Origin: Methanohalobium evestigatum Z-7303
GTDB lineage: Archaea > Halobacteriota > Methanosarcinia > Methanosarcinales > Methanosarcinaceae
Direction of reading: 5' to 3'
DNA length: 64,000 nt
Assembly (NCBI RefSeq): GCF_000196655.1
Contig: NC_014254.1
Span: 62,001-126,000, forward strand
Shown here: positions 18,235 through 27,899 of the stretch, one piece after another
How positions within the stretch are numbered: position 1 is the first letter of the stretch
Layout: each line of letters opens with the position of its first letter
The notes under the pieces: model-generated
What the model was told of the DNA's origin: nothing
Databases searched by the model: none
Seen by the model: the letters and a program-made list of their open reading frames with translations, nothing else
Made by a program: the position numbers and the translations under genes

Positions 18235-19540
18235 AGACTCAGCGGCTTCAGAAGGAGTTTGCTTTACCGACATGTGTTGCCGAAAAACCTTATCCTTCTT
18301 GGATGGTTCACACATCCACTATCGGTTATCTCTATGAGAGAATCACCGACTACTTTTCTTAATATGTTCAAAGCTCCATTAACATCAGCATTGAGCAATT
18401 TACCAGTAGAAGACTGGAACAATCCCCTCTTGACTCTTTTACCCATGTATTTTTGATGTTTTTCAATGGGTTCTAATGCAAGTGCATCGGTTTTACTGGT
18501 ATATGCCTCATCAACTTCTATACAATTGATACCGTAGTACTCACATTTAGACCGAAGTTTCTGTTTGAATTTACCAAAGGGTATAGTTTGAAAAGTCTGG
18601 TTATTCTTTTTACCCATGTTGGAGTTCTGTTTTATGTCTTTCAGTTCTCCGATTATGATGTTGCCGATGTTATTATCTATACAGTGTTTAACGATATAGT
18701 TAACACTCTGATTCATGAAATCGTTGAGTTTGTTCTTCCTTTTCTCGAACAACCAGTTCAGTTTCTGACCTGATTTAATACCCTGTTTATCATATACAGA
18801 CTGCAACCCACTTTTGACTTTGTTCCACCAACGGTTATATGATTTCAAACCCCTGCCTTCTATGATGAAAGCAGTCCCATTGGTATCTACACAGGTTGCG
18901 AAATTGTTCACTCCTAAATCAATAGATAGATGTTTATTGTAGTCTAAATCGACTTTTTCACCGATATCCCTGTAAACATACTCTATCTCAAACCATTGTC
19001 CGTTATACTTTGGGATTATCCTTACTTCTTTTATGTGTTTACCGGTTATGTTTTCAGGTAACTTGAAGTACAGGTATCTAACACCATAGTTTTTGTAAAA
19101 TTCTCTACCCATAGACAACCTGATGAATCTTTCATCAATTTTAAACATATCTTTTGGAAAGATACATACAAATTTAGAGTCTTTAGGTAAGTATTCAGGC
19201 ATCTTTACAGGTCGGTTGTAGTTGCCTCTTTTTTTCTCACCCAGAACCCTGAAAAACGATTTCATGTTTCTATCTACTACTTTCATGGTTTGCTGTGCAA
19301 CCTGTGAAGGCAGCATCTTGTAATTCTCATTTTCTTTTATCAGATGATAAGCGGATTCATGATTGAGATATTTTGAATTGTCAAAATAGTATTGTCTTGT
19401 AGTGTACAGAGTAAAATTGTACAGATTTTTAGACAATTTAGTAATCCTTTTCAGGACTTCATACTTCTGTTTATCCGCTTTGATATGGTTTTTCTGGGTG
19501 AGATGTATTTTATTATATATTTTATAATTATATTATTTAA
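18214..19540 (-). mobile_element. IS200/IS605-family element, tnpB-only (IS1341-type)
   Basis: The element carries only tnpB and no TnpA transposase, so it would need help to move. The right end is clear: a perfect 8-bp hairpin CCGCTGAG/CTCAGCGG (18223-18245) followed by a GTAGTTCAC-like tip near 18214. The region between the tnpB stop and this tip would correspond to the omega (guide) RNA 3' part in this family. The left end is not resolved; it lies somewhere in 19510-19574. The insertion separates a truncated small gene from a helicase lacking its N-terminal half. Confidence 0.7.
18264..19508 (-). CDS. tnpB: TnpB, RuvC-like RNA-guided nuclease of an IS605-type element
   Basis: About 414 residues. 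RuvC-like catalytic segments are visible: SIDLGVNNFATC (first Asp), IIGELKDI (Glu) and NADVNGALNILRKV (last Asp). The usual four-Cys zinc ribbon between the last two is absent; the region runs from TSKTDALALEP to KRGLFQSSTGK with no C-x2-C pairs, a variant seen in part of the family. Family N-termini read LTQKNHIKADKQKYEVL, and that sequence is encoded in frame upstream of the first conventional start (TTG at 19436). The natural start codon position at 19508 is ATA, so this copy either starts non-canonically or has lost its ATG. Confidence 0.85.
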   Translation of the reverse strand: MHLTQKNHIKADKQKYEVLKRITKLSKNLYNFTLYTTRQYYFDNSKYLNHESAYHLIKENENYKMLPSQVAQQTMKVVDRNMKSFFRVLGEKKRGNYNRPVKMPEYLPKDSKFVCIFPKDMFKIDERFIRLSMGREFYKNYGVRYLYFKLPENITGKHIKEVRIIPKYNGQWFEIEYVYRDIGEKVDLDYNKHLSIDLGVNNFATCVDTNGTAFIIEGRGLKSYNRWWNKVKSGLQSVYDKQGIKSGQKLNWLFEKRKNKLNDFMNQSVNYIVKHCIDNNIGNIIIGELKDIKQNSNMGKKNNQTFQTIPFGKFKQKLRSKCEYYGINCIEVDEAYTSKTDALALEPIEKHQKYMGKRVKRGLFQSSTGKLLNADVNGALNILRKVVGDSLIEITDSGCVNHPRRIRFFGNTCR

Positions 19541-19574
19541 ATGTTACGTTATGTATTAGACGGTATTCATCCCT

Positions 19575-22100
19575 TTGTTTCATTTTGACGAAATGAAACT
19601 CGCATTAAATCTGCGATTTGATGCGATGCTGAAGACATCAGGGTTTTCTACCTTCCGTTATTATAAAATCACGGGAATTAACCATGGTTCATTAGCAGCT
19701 CGGCATCTGCTACTTGAAGGTAATCTTGATACATTAGATTATATTCTAGCATTATCAAAGGATGAACGGTATTCCAAGCTAATAGATGCTTTGAATATGT
19801 TAGAAAATAGCAATACAACAACACTTACCGAACTTGCTGCTTATTGGGATAAATACACAGAAAATATCAACTGGTTCTATGAACAAGTAAAAGGACTTGG
19901 TATTTCTGAAAGTTTAAATACCGATGAATTGGAAAATTTGCATAAAGATCTAGCAGATATGATTTCCATTCAAAACCGCGTGAATGCTAATAATAGTGCA
20001 CTTAATGTAATTAGGAAGGCTAATAAAGGCGATTTAATCTACCCTGGAGCCGATTGTATAGAACTTAGAGATGCTATTGAAGCAGCGAAAATAATTCATT
20101 CTGTTGACATTCCCGCCAACATGCGACAGAACCTTTTTGTTAAAGATTATAAATCACAAAAAGATTATTTGAGCAAAATGGCAGCTAACATATATTCAGA
20201 TCTTGGTAAAGTAGATTCAGCATCAAGCGAAGCAAAAGATATTGCACATATTGATTTTGAGGATTTCTTTAAAGGTGATTCTGAAAAATTAGAAATTCAG
20301 TATTTAATTGATACAATTGTTCGTGCAGAAAATAACCCTGAAGAACTACAAAATTGGAGTAAATTTATTGACACTGTTGAGAAGGCTAGTGAGGCAGGTA
20401 TAAGTCCTGTAATAGATACATACCTGTCAGGGGATTTATACTTTGAAAATTTGGATACAACATATGAACAGGTACTTTACCGAAACTTGGCCCACATTGC
20501 ATATGAAAAATATCCAGAACTTAATCGTTTTAGCGGTCTGAAACAGGAAGAAGCCCGCGAAAGATTCCGTAAAACCGACAGAGAACTTATAGACCTGGAA
20601 AGGAAATATTTACGGGCAAAGCTTGCCAAAGCTCCTATTACCCGTAGGAACAGTGAAGGGTTACCTCGTGATAAAACCGAACTTGGGTTAATAAACCATG
20701 AACGTAGCAAGAAACGCAAACATATCTCCTTCCGTGATTTGATGAACCGTGCCGGCAAAGCTATACAAGAACTTAAACCCTGTTTCATGATGAGTCCTTT
20801 ATCAGTTTCGCAATATCTAAAACCAGGTACTTCAGAGTTTGACCTCGTTGTAATTGATGAAGCATCACAGATGAAACCTGAAGACTCGTTGGGCGCATTA
20901 GCACGCTCTAAACAGATAGTTGTAGTTGGTGATCCAAAACAATTACCACCTACTTCATTCTTTGAACGCCTTGGTGGGGATGACAATGAAACAGAAGAAA
21001 ATGATGCAGACACTGTAGAAAGTATACTCGAGATGGCAATGCGTTGCTGGCAACCTTATCGGCGTCTTCTATGGCATTACCGGTCACGTCATGAATCTTT
21101 AATCGACTTTTCGAATAAAAAATTCTATAACGATCAACTTATTGTGTTCCCATCTCCGGTAACCAATCATCCTAGTTACGGAGTACATATGGAGTACGTT
21201 GGAGGTACCTGTAGAAAAGGAGGAACAAATATAAAAGAAGCTCAACGTGTGGCAGAAGCAGCTGTTGAGTTCATGCAAACAAATCCTGAACAATCTCTTG
21301 GTGTAGTTGCAATGAACAAAGTACAAACGGATTTGATAGAAGACGAAGTCAGTCGTTTATTAACAGAAAATACAGCTGCTTACAATTACATCGAACACTG
21401 GGATAAGATAAATGGCGGTCTTGAGAGTTTCTTTGTGAAAAATCTTGAAAATGTCCAGGGTGATGAAAGAGATGTAATATTTATATCTACTACCTATGGA
21501 CCTGATTCTGAAAGTGGAAAAGTGCACCAACGCTTTGGTCCGATCAATTCGAACGTTGGATATCGTCGACTTAATGTACTTTTTACAAGAGCAAAAGAAC
21601 AGGTACAGCTTTTTACATCAATGAGACCTTCAGATGTTCGGGTTAATGAAGAAAATGTTAATTTTGGTCGGAGAGCACTGCATGACTATTTAGAATACGC
21701 AGCTACAGGTAGACTTCAAGGTGGTGATGGAAGTTCTAATGAACCTGAAAATGATTTCGAAAGACACGTTAAGGAACACCTTGAAAAAAGAGGATTCGAT
21801 GTAGATTGCCAAGTAGGTGTATCTGGATACTTTATAGATTTGGCAGTCAGCCACCCTGCGTTCTCTGACGGATATTTGGCTGGTATAGAATGTGATGGAG
21901 CTACATATCATTCAGCAAAGTCTGCTCGAGACCGTGATCGATTACGTCAGGAAATTTTAGAAAATCTTGGATGGGATATATATAGAGTTTGGTCCACTGA
22001 CTGGTTTGCTAACCCGAAGAAGGAAACTGATAAGCTTGAACAATATATACACAGTCTATTGGAAACTAAAGCACCGGTAACACTGGAAAAAGCAGCATAA
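19575..22100 (+). pseudogene. 5'-truncated superfamily 1 helicase with Vsr-like nuclease domain
   Basis: 841 codons covering the C-terminal part of a large DUF4011-type helicase. Motif II is clear (VVIDEASQMKPED, then VVVGDPKQLPPTSFF), as are the later motifs LENVQGDERDVIFIS and RLNVLFTRAKEQ. A C-terminal domain with DLAVSHPAF and GIECDGATYHSAKSARDRDR fits the Vsr/MTES_1575 endonuclease-like fold. The Walker A loop (GPPGTGKS-type) and the whole N-terminal DUF4011 region are missing, and the IS605-type element abuts the 5' end. The gene has probably lost its start by insertion plus deletion. Full-length relatives occur in defence islands. Residual expression is possible but ATPase function is unlikely. 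Confidence 0.75.
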
Positions 22101-22108
22101 TTTTTAAA

Positions 22109-22129
22109 ACCAATGGTTCAATCATTGGT
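22109..22129 (+). terminator. Hairpin after the helicase
   Basis: ACCAATG-N7-CATTGGT followed by a TTTAATTTTT tract, 9 nt after the helicase stop codon. Confidence 0.5.
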
Positions 22130-22284
22130 ATTTAATTTTTAACTTGATTGTTCTTAAAAGTATTACATTGTCTCATTATCTTTTGATTTTGCAAAAACCA
22201 GATTTGTTCTCTAAACTTGTTAAATAAGAATACCTTAAATATTAAAATTAAAAATATAGTTATTAAATAATACTGGTGTTGCAT

Positions 22285-24489
22285 ATGAGTGAAATAGAGG
22301 TGGATCAAGAACTACTTTTAGACCAGACAAACACTCAAATCTTTATCTTTATTGATGAACAAACATATTATCTAGCAAATAAAGCGCATGCTGATTTTTT
22401 GGGCCTTGATAAAAATGAGTTTGAAAATGTAAATATTTATAATGTTTTTACTAGAGATGTCGCTGACTATTGTTTCAAAGAAAACGAAAAAATTTTCAAA
22501 GAAAACGAAAAAATTCACACCAGGAGATGGTTTAAAAACAGTAATGGAGTTTCCAGGCTACTTTCAATTACAAAAACTCCTAAACTCGATTCATTCAATA
22601 ATGTTGAATATATAATCTGTTCTGCAGAAGATATAACAGAAAAAAATCAATCAGAAAAACAGAAGAAAAAAAGTGAGGAACTCTTCCGCGAAATAACAGA
22701 AAATATGGTGGAGATGATTTGTCTTACTGATAAAAACGGCAATTTCGTATATGCAGGACCTTCTTATAAATCAAATTTAGGGTATGACCCTGAAAACTTA
22801 ATTGGCAAATCAGTATTCAATTTTGTCCATCCGGACGATTTAGATAGGATAAAAAGCGAGTTTAATAGTTTGTTAGAGACTTTAATCCCCAGAAAATCAG
22901 AATATAGATGTCTGCATGCTGATGGACATTACCTCTGGCTTGAAACATATGGTAATTTTATTTACGATGATGTAGGTAACATAAAAAAAATAGTTTTTAC
23001 TGGCCGTGATATCACTAAGAGGAAAGAACTCGAACAAAAATTGAAAAACTCGTATGAAATCATAAATAATAGCCGTGTTGTTGCATTTTTGTGGAAAAAC
23101 GATAAAGAAAACGGATGGCCGGTAGAATATGTGTCTAATAATGTAGTTGACATTTTCGGTTATACTGTGGATTATTTTAGTGGTGGTAAATTAAGTTATG
23201 CTGATATAATTCATCCTGATGATCTTGAAAGAGTGAGGTCGGAAGTTGAAACGTATAGTGATGATCCTGACCGTTTTAAATTTCAACATAAACCCTACCG
23301 CATAATTACCAAAACCGGGGACATAAGGTGGGTTGATGATAGAACTACTATAATAAGGAACGATTTTGGAGAAATCACGCATTATCAGGGTGTTATCCTT
23401 GATATCACGGACCGTAAATTAGCAGAAGACAGATTGATGGAAAACGAAAAAATGTTGGATGATACCTTTGAAAGTATACAGGATGGTATCAGCATTATAG
23501 ACACAGAATTTAATGTATTACGTGCCAATAGTAAAATGGGTGAATGGTACAAGGTAAATACACCTCTTGAAGGAAAAAAGTGTTATCAGGTTTATCATAA
23601 CAGCAGTAAACCATGTGACCAGTGTCCTACATAGCGTGCTTTTAAAACTGGTAAAACGGAAACAGATGTAGTCCCCGGGTTACAGGAATCTGAGGTCGAA
23701 TGGCTTGAGATTTACAGTTATCCAATGATCGACAGTTACACCGGAAAAATATCAGCTGTAGTTGAATTTGTACGTGATATTACTGAAAAAGTAAAAACTG
23801 AAAAACAACTAAAAAAATACGCAACAAAACTCAAACAAATGAACGAAGAATTAGAACACCGTGTCCAGAAACAGACAGAAGAAATTAAAAACGCTGAGAG
23901 ATTAAGAGTTTTAGAACTACATCACCGGATAAAGAACAATCTACAGGTTATATCCAGCCTACTTAACCTCCAATCTGAAAAATTCAACGATGATACCGTT
24001 AATGAGGCATTTAGAGACACTCAAAATAGAGTGATTTCAATGTCACTCGTTCATCAAAAAATATACCACACAAAAGGCTTGGAAAGTATTAATGTAAGAG
24101 ATTATATAGAGGACCTTATAGAACACCTGATCAGTTTATATAATGGAGAAAAGACACTAGTCAAAATTGATATACAGGATACTTATTTTGGAATCGATAC
24201 CATTATTCCACTTGGAATGTTAATTAACGAGTTAGTATCTAATTCTCTGAAATATGCATACCCAGAAGACAAATACGGTGAACTAAACGTTATTTTTTAT
24301 GAAAGTAATCCGGGGTTATATACACTTATCGTATCAGATAATGGTAAAGGAATACCGGAAGACATTGACCTGGATAATCCCAGTTCTCTTGGGATGCAAA
24401 TTATAAAAAGCCTGGTAGGTCAGATTGATGGTGATCTGGATGTGGATGGAAATAATGGTACAACATTTATCATTAATTTCAATGGTTAA
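22285..24489 (+). CDS. Multi-PAS histidine kinase with an in-frame TAG codon (possible pyrrolysine)
   Basis: Sensor kinase of 734 residues if the TAG at 23632-23634 (codon 450) is read through. There are four PAS domains (about 15-125, 140-255, 265-380, 385-500), a HisKA_2-type dimerisation region with the ELHHRIKNNLQVISSLLNLQ block near residue 545, and a HATPase domain with N box (INELVSNSLKYA) and G boxes (DNGKGIP, SLGMQIIKSL). No membrane segments, so cytoplasmic. The TAG falls inside PAS4 between CDQCPT and RAFKTGKTE, a region where relatives are continuous, and the same frame continues without damage for 285 codons. In Methanosarcinaceae TAG can encode pyrrolysine; the alternative is a nonsense mutation. 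The ATG at 22285 is preferred over the upstream TTG. The response regulator at 48780 is a conceivable but distant partner. Confidence 0.85.
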
Positions 24490-24617
24490 TTTTCAAGAAT
24501 ATCTGGTTTCCTATATCTATTGAACGGGGTTATTATTATAACTTAAAGTCGAAAAATTAACCCAAAACTATCTATAACTTTATTAATTTATGGTTATTGG
24601 AAATCAATATCAACAAT

Positions 24618-24749
24618 ATGCCTAAACTTTAAGATTGTCTGGAAAATGTAGGTGATACTATTAAACTTAGTGAATATATAGGGTACATTGTTTATGTATT
24701 CTTTCTGTTTGTTGTATCTGTAGGTTTAATATATCTTGTTAGAGCATGA
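24618..24749 (+). pseudogene. Small single-helix membrane ORF with an early TAA
   Basis: ATG CCT AAA CTT TAA is followed in the same frame by an open stretch encoding a soluble start (DCLENVGDTIKLSEY) and one membrane helix (GYIVYVFFLFVVSVGLIYL), ending at TGA. The hydrophobic pattern looks coding, but the ochre codon at position 5 blocks it. It is either a decayed gene or uses an unrecognised start after the TAA. Confidence 0.3.
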
Positions 24750-24834
24750 TATTTTTAGCTGGCTTATATTCCCTCTCTTTATCTGTTTAGTTTTGAATGA
24801 CGTTACGTAAAATAAAGGAACTACCTAATGTTGA

Positions 24835-24873
24835 AGCCACCGGCTTATATGGGAGTCATATCTACCGGTGGCT
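24835..24873. other. Strong intergenic hairpin
   Basis: AGCCACCGG (24835-24843) pairs perfectly with CCGGTGGCT (24865-24873), and the inner ATATG/CATAT extends the stem. The surrounding GAAGCC...CTAAG context is reminiscent of IS200/IS605 end hairpins, but no transposase is next to it. A second hairpin, TGTAATCT-N8-AGATTACA, follows at 24905-24928. Confidence 0.4.
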
Positions 24874-25045
24874 AAGATTGGGGCAAAAGTCGATTCCAAC
24901 TTTCTGTAATCTATTATAACAGATTACACCATTCCCTCGTTTTTCAATACCTATATTCTTTTTGATTTTTGTGCAATAATACAATTTTTCTGACTCTAAA
25001 TTCAGGTAATTGATTTTCAAATCCAATTTATTGCTAACATAATCA

Positions 25046-25067
25046 TTTTACTTATAATTAAGTAAAA
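25046..25067. repeat. Palindrome TTTTACTT-N6-AAGTAAAA, copy 2
   Basis: Perfect 8-bp arms with spacer ATAATT. It is followed at once by an AAAGTTTATAGTTTATA stretch similar to that near the other copies. Confidence 0.55.
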
Positions 25068-25170
25068 TTCAAAGTTTATAGTTTATATGTTTTAAATAAC
25101 AATAAGTTAAAATAGTTTATTAAATAGAAAAAATTAATTAGAATGAAATTTTATTTTAGCGCAGAAAAAA

Positions 25171-25229
25171 GACAAAGGAAATGATGAGCCTCGGAGAGAG
25201 GGGATAAATGCGTGTGTATTTCCTTTGTC
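25171..25229 (+). ncRNA. Conserved hairpin RNA motif, copy 1
   Basis: A 59-nt element. The terminal 12-bp stem is perfect (GACAAAGGAAAT/ATTTCCTTTGTC). An inner CCTC-GGAGA-GAGG stem precedes the invariant stretch GGGATAAATGCGTG. Two other copies (55362-55417 and 55716-55773) share the stem core CAAAGGA/TCCTTTG, the inner stem and the GATA(AA)TGCGTG stretch. The outer base pairs differ in a compensatory way (GAC/GTC, AGC/GCT, GGC/GCC). That is the pattern of a conserved RNA, not of a simple DNA repeat. The RNA family is not one I recognise. Confidence 0.6.
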
Positions 25230-25351
25230 AATACTGAAATTAACATAGAATTATATAACAGTTATCTTGTTATCATATTCTAAAATAGAAATTTATTAGT
25301 TAAAGTAAAAAATTATAAAGGACAATATCAAAATTATCCTGGTTCTACTAT

Positions 25352-26548
25352 TTACCACAAAACTCTATCACTTACCAGATATTCATAAAAGGCGCTTCCT
25401 GTTTCTCTATCACCTTTATATTCAATCAATGCACCATCTGGTTGATGGGACATGAAATCGACAAATCCCACTGGTTTTCCAAAAGGTGATACGGGGTCAT
25501 AATCAAACTCTGCAACCTGTGAAGCAGTTATAGTTACGTTTAAACGTGAATCAGAAGTTGAAAACGTGACTGTTTCAGGTCTTGTTATATTATTAGATCT
25601 TGTGTTATCAGGATATCCTGTATCAATCAGGTTTGTTTCGTTGATTTTTATTTCATTCCCTGAATATTCTTCAAGGACTTTACCTGTATGTTTATCCAAC
25701 AACGTCAGATGTTTGTATGAATAGTTATCGTAACCATCATCTATCCCCCGTACCGCATATGCAATAGTCTGGTAGTTTTTAGTGGTAACTTCAGACCAGC
25801 TCCACCCATGCATATTAGTTGTCCATGATAACTCACCATAATTATGATTAATATTGTTACTGGGTATCATGTGGTCCATATATCCGTTAGCCTGAGTGAC
25901 TCTGTAATCTACACCATCTATGGTTATTTTACCATGAAGGCGCCCGTATGAACGTTCATAGGTAGTGAAATTAAGTGAATTAACAGATTCATCAACGGTT
26001 TTATCAACATTTGTCTGGAAATAAAGGTCCATGTCTACTCTATCGGTCTCATAATCAAGATGATAGCCGCTGAGGTGGTTTCCAGTTAAGCTTTTAGAAC
26101 CATCCGGATAATTATAATTTACGTATGGTGTACCGAATGCTATGTAATTAGTTACATTTTCCCTTGAAACATTGGTATCTATGAAATTAAAATCCGCTTC
26201 AGTTTCACCGTCAAAATACAGACCATTAAATGAGAGCATATAGGATTGTGGTTTTTCAGCACCAAGATTAGTTTGCAGGGTTTCATTGATTTCCTGGTGT
26301 GCGAGCACGACAAAGAAACTAAAATCTTTCTTTTCGCCATTTTGTCCTACAAGTTTGGTGTCTCCATTAAGGTACCACCATTCTGCCATCATATCAGCAT
26401 CAAAATCATCTTCAAAATTTCCACCTTCTGTAAAATCCAAGTTTGGGTTATTCTTCCATCCATTGTTCTCAAATGGTTGTGCTGAGATTGTACCTGTAGC
26501 TATAATCAAACAAATTATAGCCAGAGCTAAGTAGTATATGCTTTTCAA
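25352..26548 (-). CDS. Secreted AttH/CrtC-like (lipocalin-fold) protein
   Basis: 398 residues with an N-terminal signal peptide (LALAIICLIIATGTISAQ). The mature part has the AttH/CrtC hallmarks: EWWYLNGDTKL near the start, a GYMDHMIPSNN segment in the place of the usual DHQWG region, and GWSWSEV. These proteins form a double lipocalin-like barrel; CrtC hydrates carotenoids, but most archaeal members are uncharacterised. No carotenoid genes are nearby, so no substrate is proposed. A GTATATATAAAA box lies about 40-50 nt upstream. The word CTGTAATCTATTATA occurs both upstream (26602) and downstream (24904) of the gene. Confidence 0.7.
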   Translation of the reverse strand: MKSIYYLALAIICLIIATGTISAQPFENNGWKNNPNLDFTEGGNFEDDFDADMMAEWWYLNGDTKLVGQNGEKKDFSFFVVLAHQEINETLQTNLGAEKPQSYMLSFNGLYFDGETEADFNFIDTNVSRENVTNYIAFGTPYVNYNYPDGSKSLTGNHLSGYHLDYETDRVDMDLYFQTNVDKTVDESVNSLNFTTYERSYGRLHGKITIDGVDYRVTQANGYMDHMIPSNNINHNYGELSWTTNMHGWSWSEVTTKNYQTIAYAVRGIDDGYDNYSYKHLTLLDKHTGKVLEEYSGNEIKINETNLIDTGYPDNTRSNNITRPETVTFSTSDSRLNVTITASQVAEFDYDPVSPFGKPVGFVDFMSHQPDGALIEYKGDRETGSAFYEYLVSDRVLW

Positions 26549-26725
26549 GTTGTTCCCCCTTAAAGATTTATAATTACAGTTGATAATATTTTATATATAC
26601 TCTGTAATCTATTATACTGGGTTATAATAACTAATATAAGATAAGCTTTTTGTCAGTTAACGAACCATCTCTTGGCCAAAAACAAGCAACTTTAGAGAGG
26701 AGTTACGCTACATCAAAGCGTCTTA

Positions 26726-27250
26726 TTAATTGGATTTTTTGGCCAGATAATAATTTATAATAAAACCGAAAGTAATCACGAATCCAAGTATTTCAAAAAT
26801 CAATACTTGAGACAACCCTGATGTAAATACATTATCAATAACCTGCATAATATAAACAGAAAAATCCGTTTGAACAACTTCATAATCTGCTTTGAAATTT
26901 AAACCCAACAAAGGCCAATATAATGTTTGAGGAATGGTCCACATCTTATCAAGTAAAAGGTGACACATAAATCCCCAACCTATAATGGAAACAAAGTAAC
27001 TACCTCTCCTTCTGACAAAATAATCTCCTGCTACAATAAACAACACAGCAAAAATTAAGGTATGAGCATAAATCCTGCCATTACCCACTTGTTCTGGAAA
27101 CAATAAGATCCCAAACCCCTTATCAACCAAATCAGGAAGTATAGCAACAAAAGCTACTAATCGGTAATCTATAGGCTTATCCAACCTTAAAATTTTAGTG
27201 ACCAAGTAAAAAATAATTATTGTAAATCCAATATGAGCAAAGATAAACAT
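26726..27250 (-). CDS. YdjM/DUF457-like membrane protein
   Basis: 174 residues with four to five membrane helices. Conserved polar residues fit the DUF457 (YdjM-like, 'membrane-bound metal-dependent hydrolase') pattern: an early H (MFIFAHIGF), LPDLVDKG, GRIYAHTLIF and CHLLLDKMWTIPQTLYWPL. These residues are thought to bind metal at the membrane face. The substrate is unknown. The zinc-ribbon gene at 27437 is next upstream on the same strand, too far away to assume an operon. Confidence 0.65.
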   Translation of the reverse strand: MFIFAHIGFTIIIFYLVTKILRLDKPIDYRLVAFVAILPDLVDKGFGILLFPEQVGNGRIYAHTLIFAVLFIVAGDYFVRRRGSYFVSIIGWGFMCHLLLDKMWTIPQTLYWPLLGLNFKADYEVVQTDFSVYIMQVIDNVFTSGLSQVLIFEILGFVITFGFIINYYLAKKSN

Positions 27251-27436
27251 CGCTTATTCAACTTTGATATACTGCCATATAGTTTTTTATCATAGCTGCT
27301 ACTAAATTAGTAATAATAATGAATCAAACAAGTTTGCAAACAAGTTGAACTACAAACTGTTTTGACTACTTAATACATATCATATACCTTATCAATAGTA
27401 CTAATATACCTTTTGTACTATTTGATTAACTAAATT

Positions 27437-27580
27437 TTAGATTTTCATACTTACTTTATTCATCGATTTTTCAGCTTTGCTTAAACATTCCAGTGTGCAA
27501 TATACAGCTTCGTTAGCTGCATCTTCCATCACTACGAATTTTCCCCCACATATTGGACAGCTTTTCATAATATATTCCAT
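27437..27580 (-). CDS. Small zinc-ribbon-like protein
   Basis: 47 residues: MEYIMKSCPICGGKFVVMED, then a second pair in YCTLECLSK. The C-P-I-C and C-x3-C pairs would bind one zinc ion, a compact treble-clef/zinc-ribbon arrangement. A GAGGGG ribosome binding site 6 nt before the ATG supports translation. Partner and role unknown. Confidence 0.6.
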   Translation of the reverse strand: MEYIMKSCPICGGKFVVMEDAANEAVYCTLECLSKAEKSMNKVSMKI

Positions 27581-27899
27581 ATAATACCCCTCATATCCTG
27601 CAGTTGTAACTAATAACGAGTTTGCTCCATTGTTTGTATTATATAATATAATAACAGTTGGCCCTCTCCTCTTTTTACATAATAACCCATTTTGGATATT
27701 GATTATTATATTTTTGCACCAACCAAATAACTATTGATGCTTTTAAAGGATTTAAAAGTTTAGGTTTTCTTTTATTTGTTTTTTTACTAAAACCACAAAA
27801 ATATTATATGTTAATAAAAAATCAAGACAGGGTATATGTAAAATTTTAATAATATTATATTATGTTAATACGGCAAGACCAGGAAAAAAGGAGATAAAT

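Noticed and set aside
20477-21013. 178-codon minus-strand frame inside the helicase
   Set aside because: Antisense to conserved helicase motifs II and following, which are clearly coded on the plus strand.
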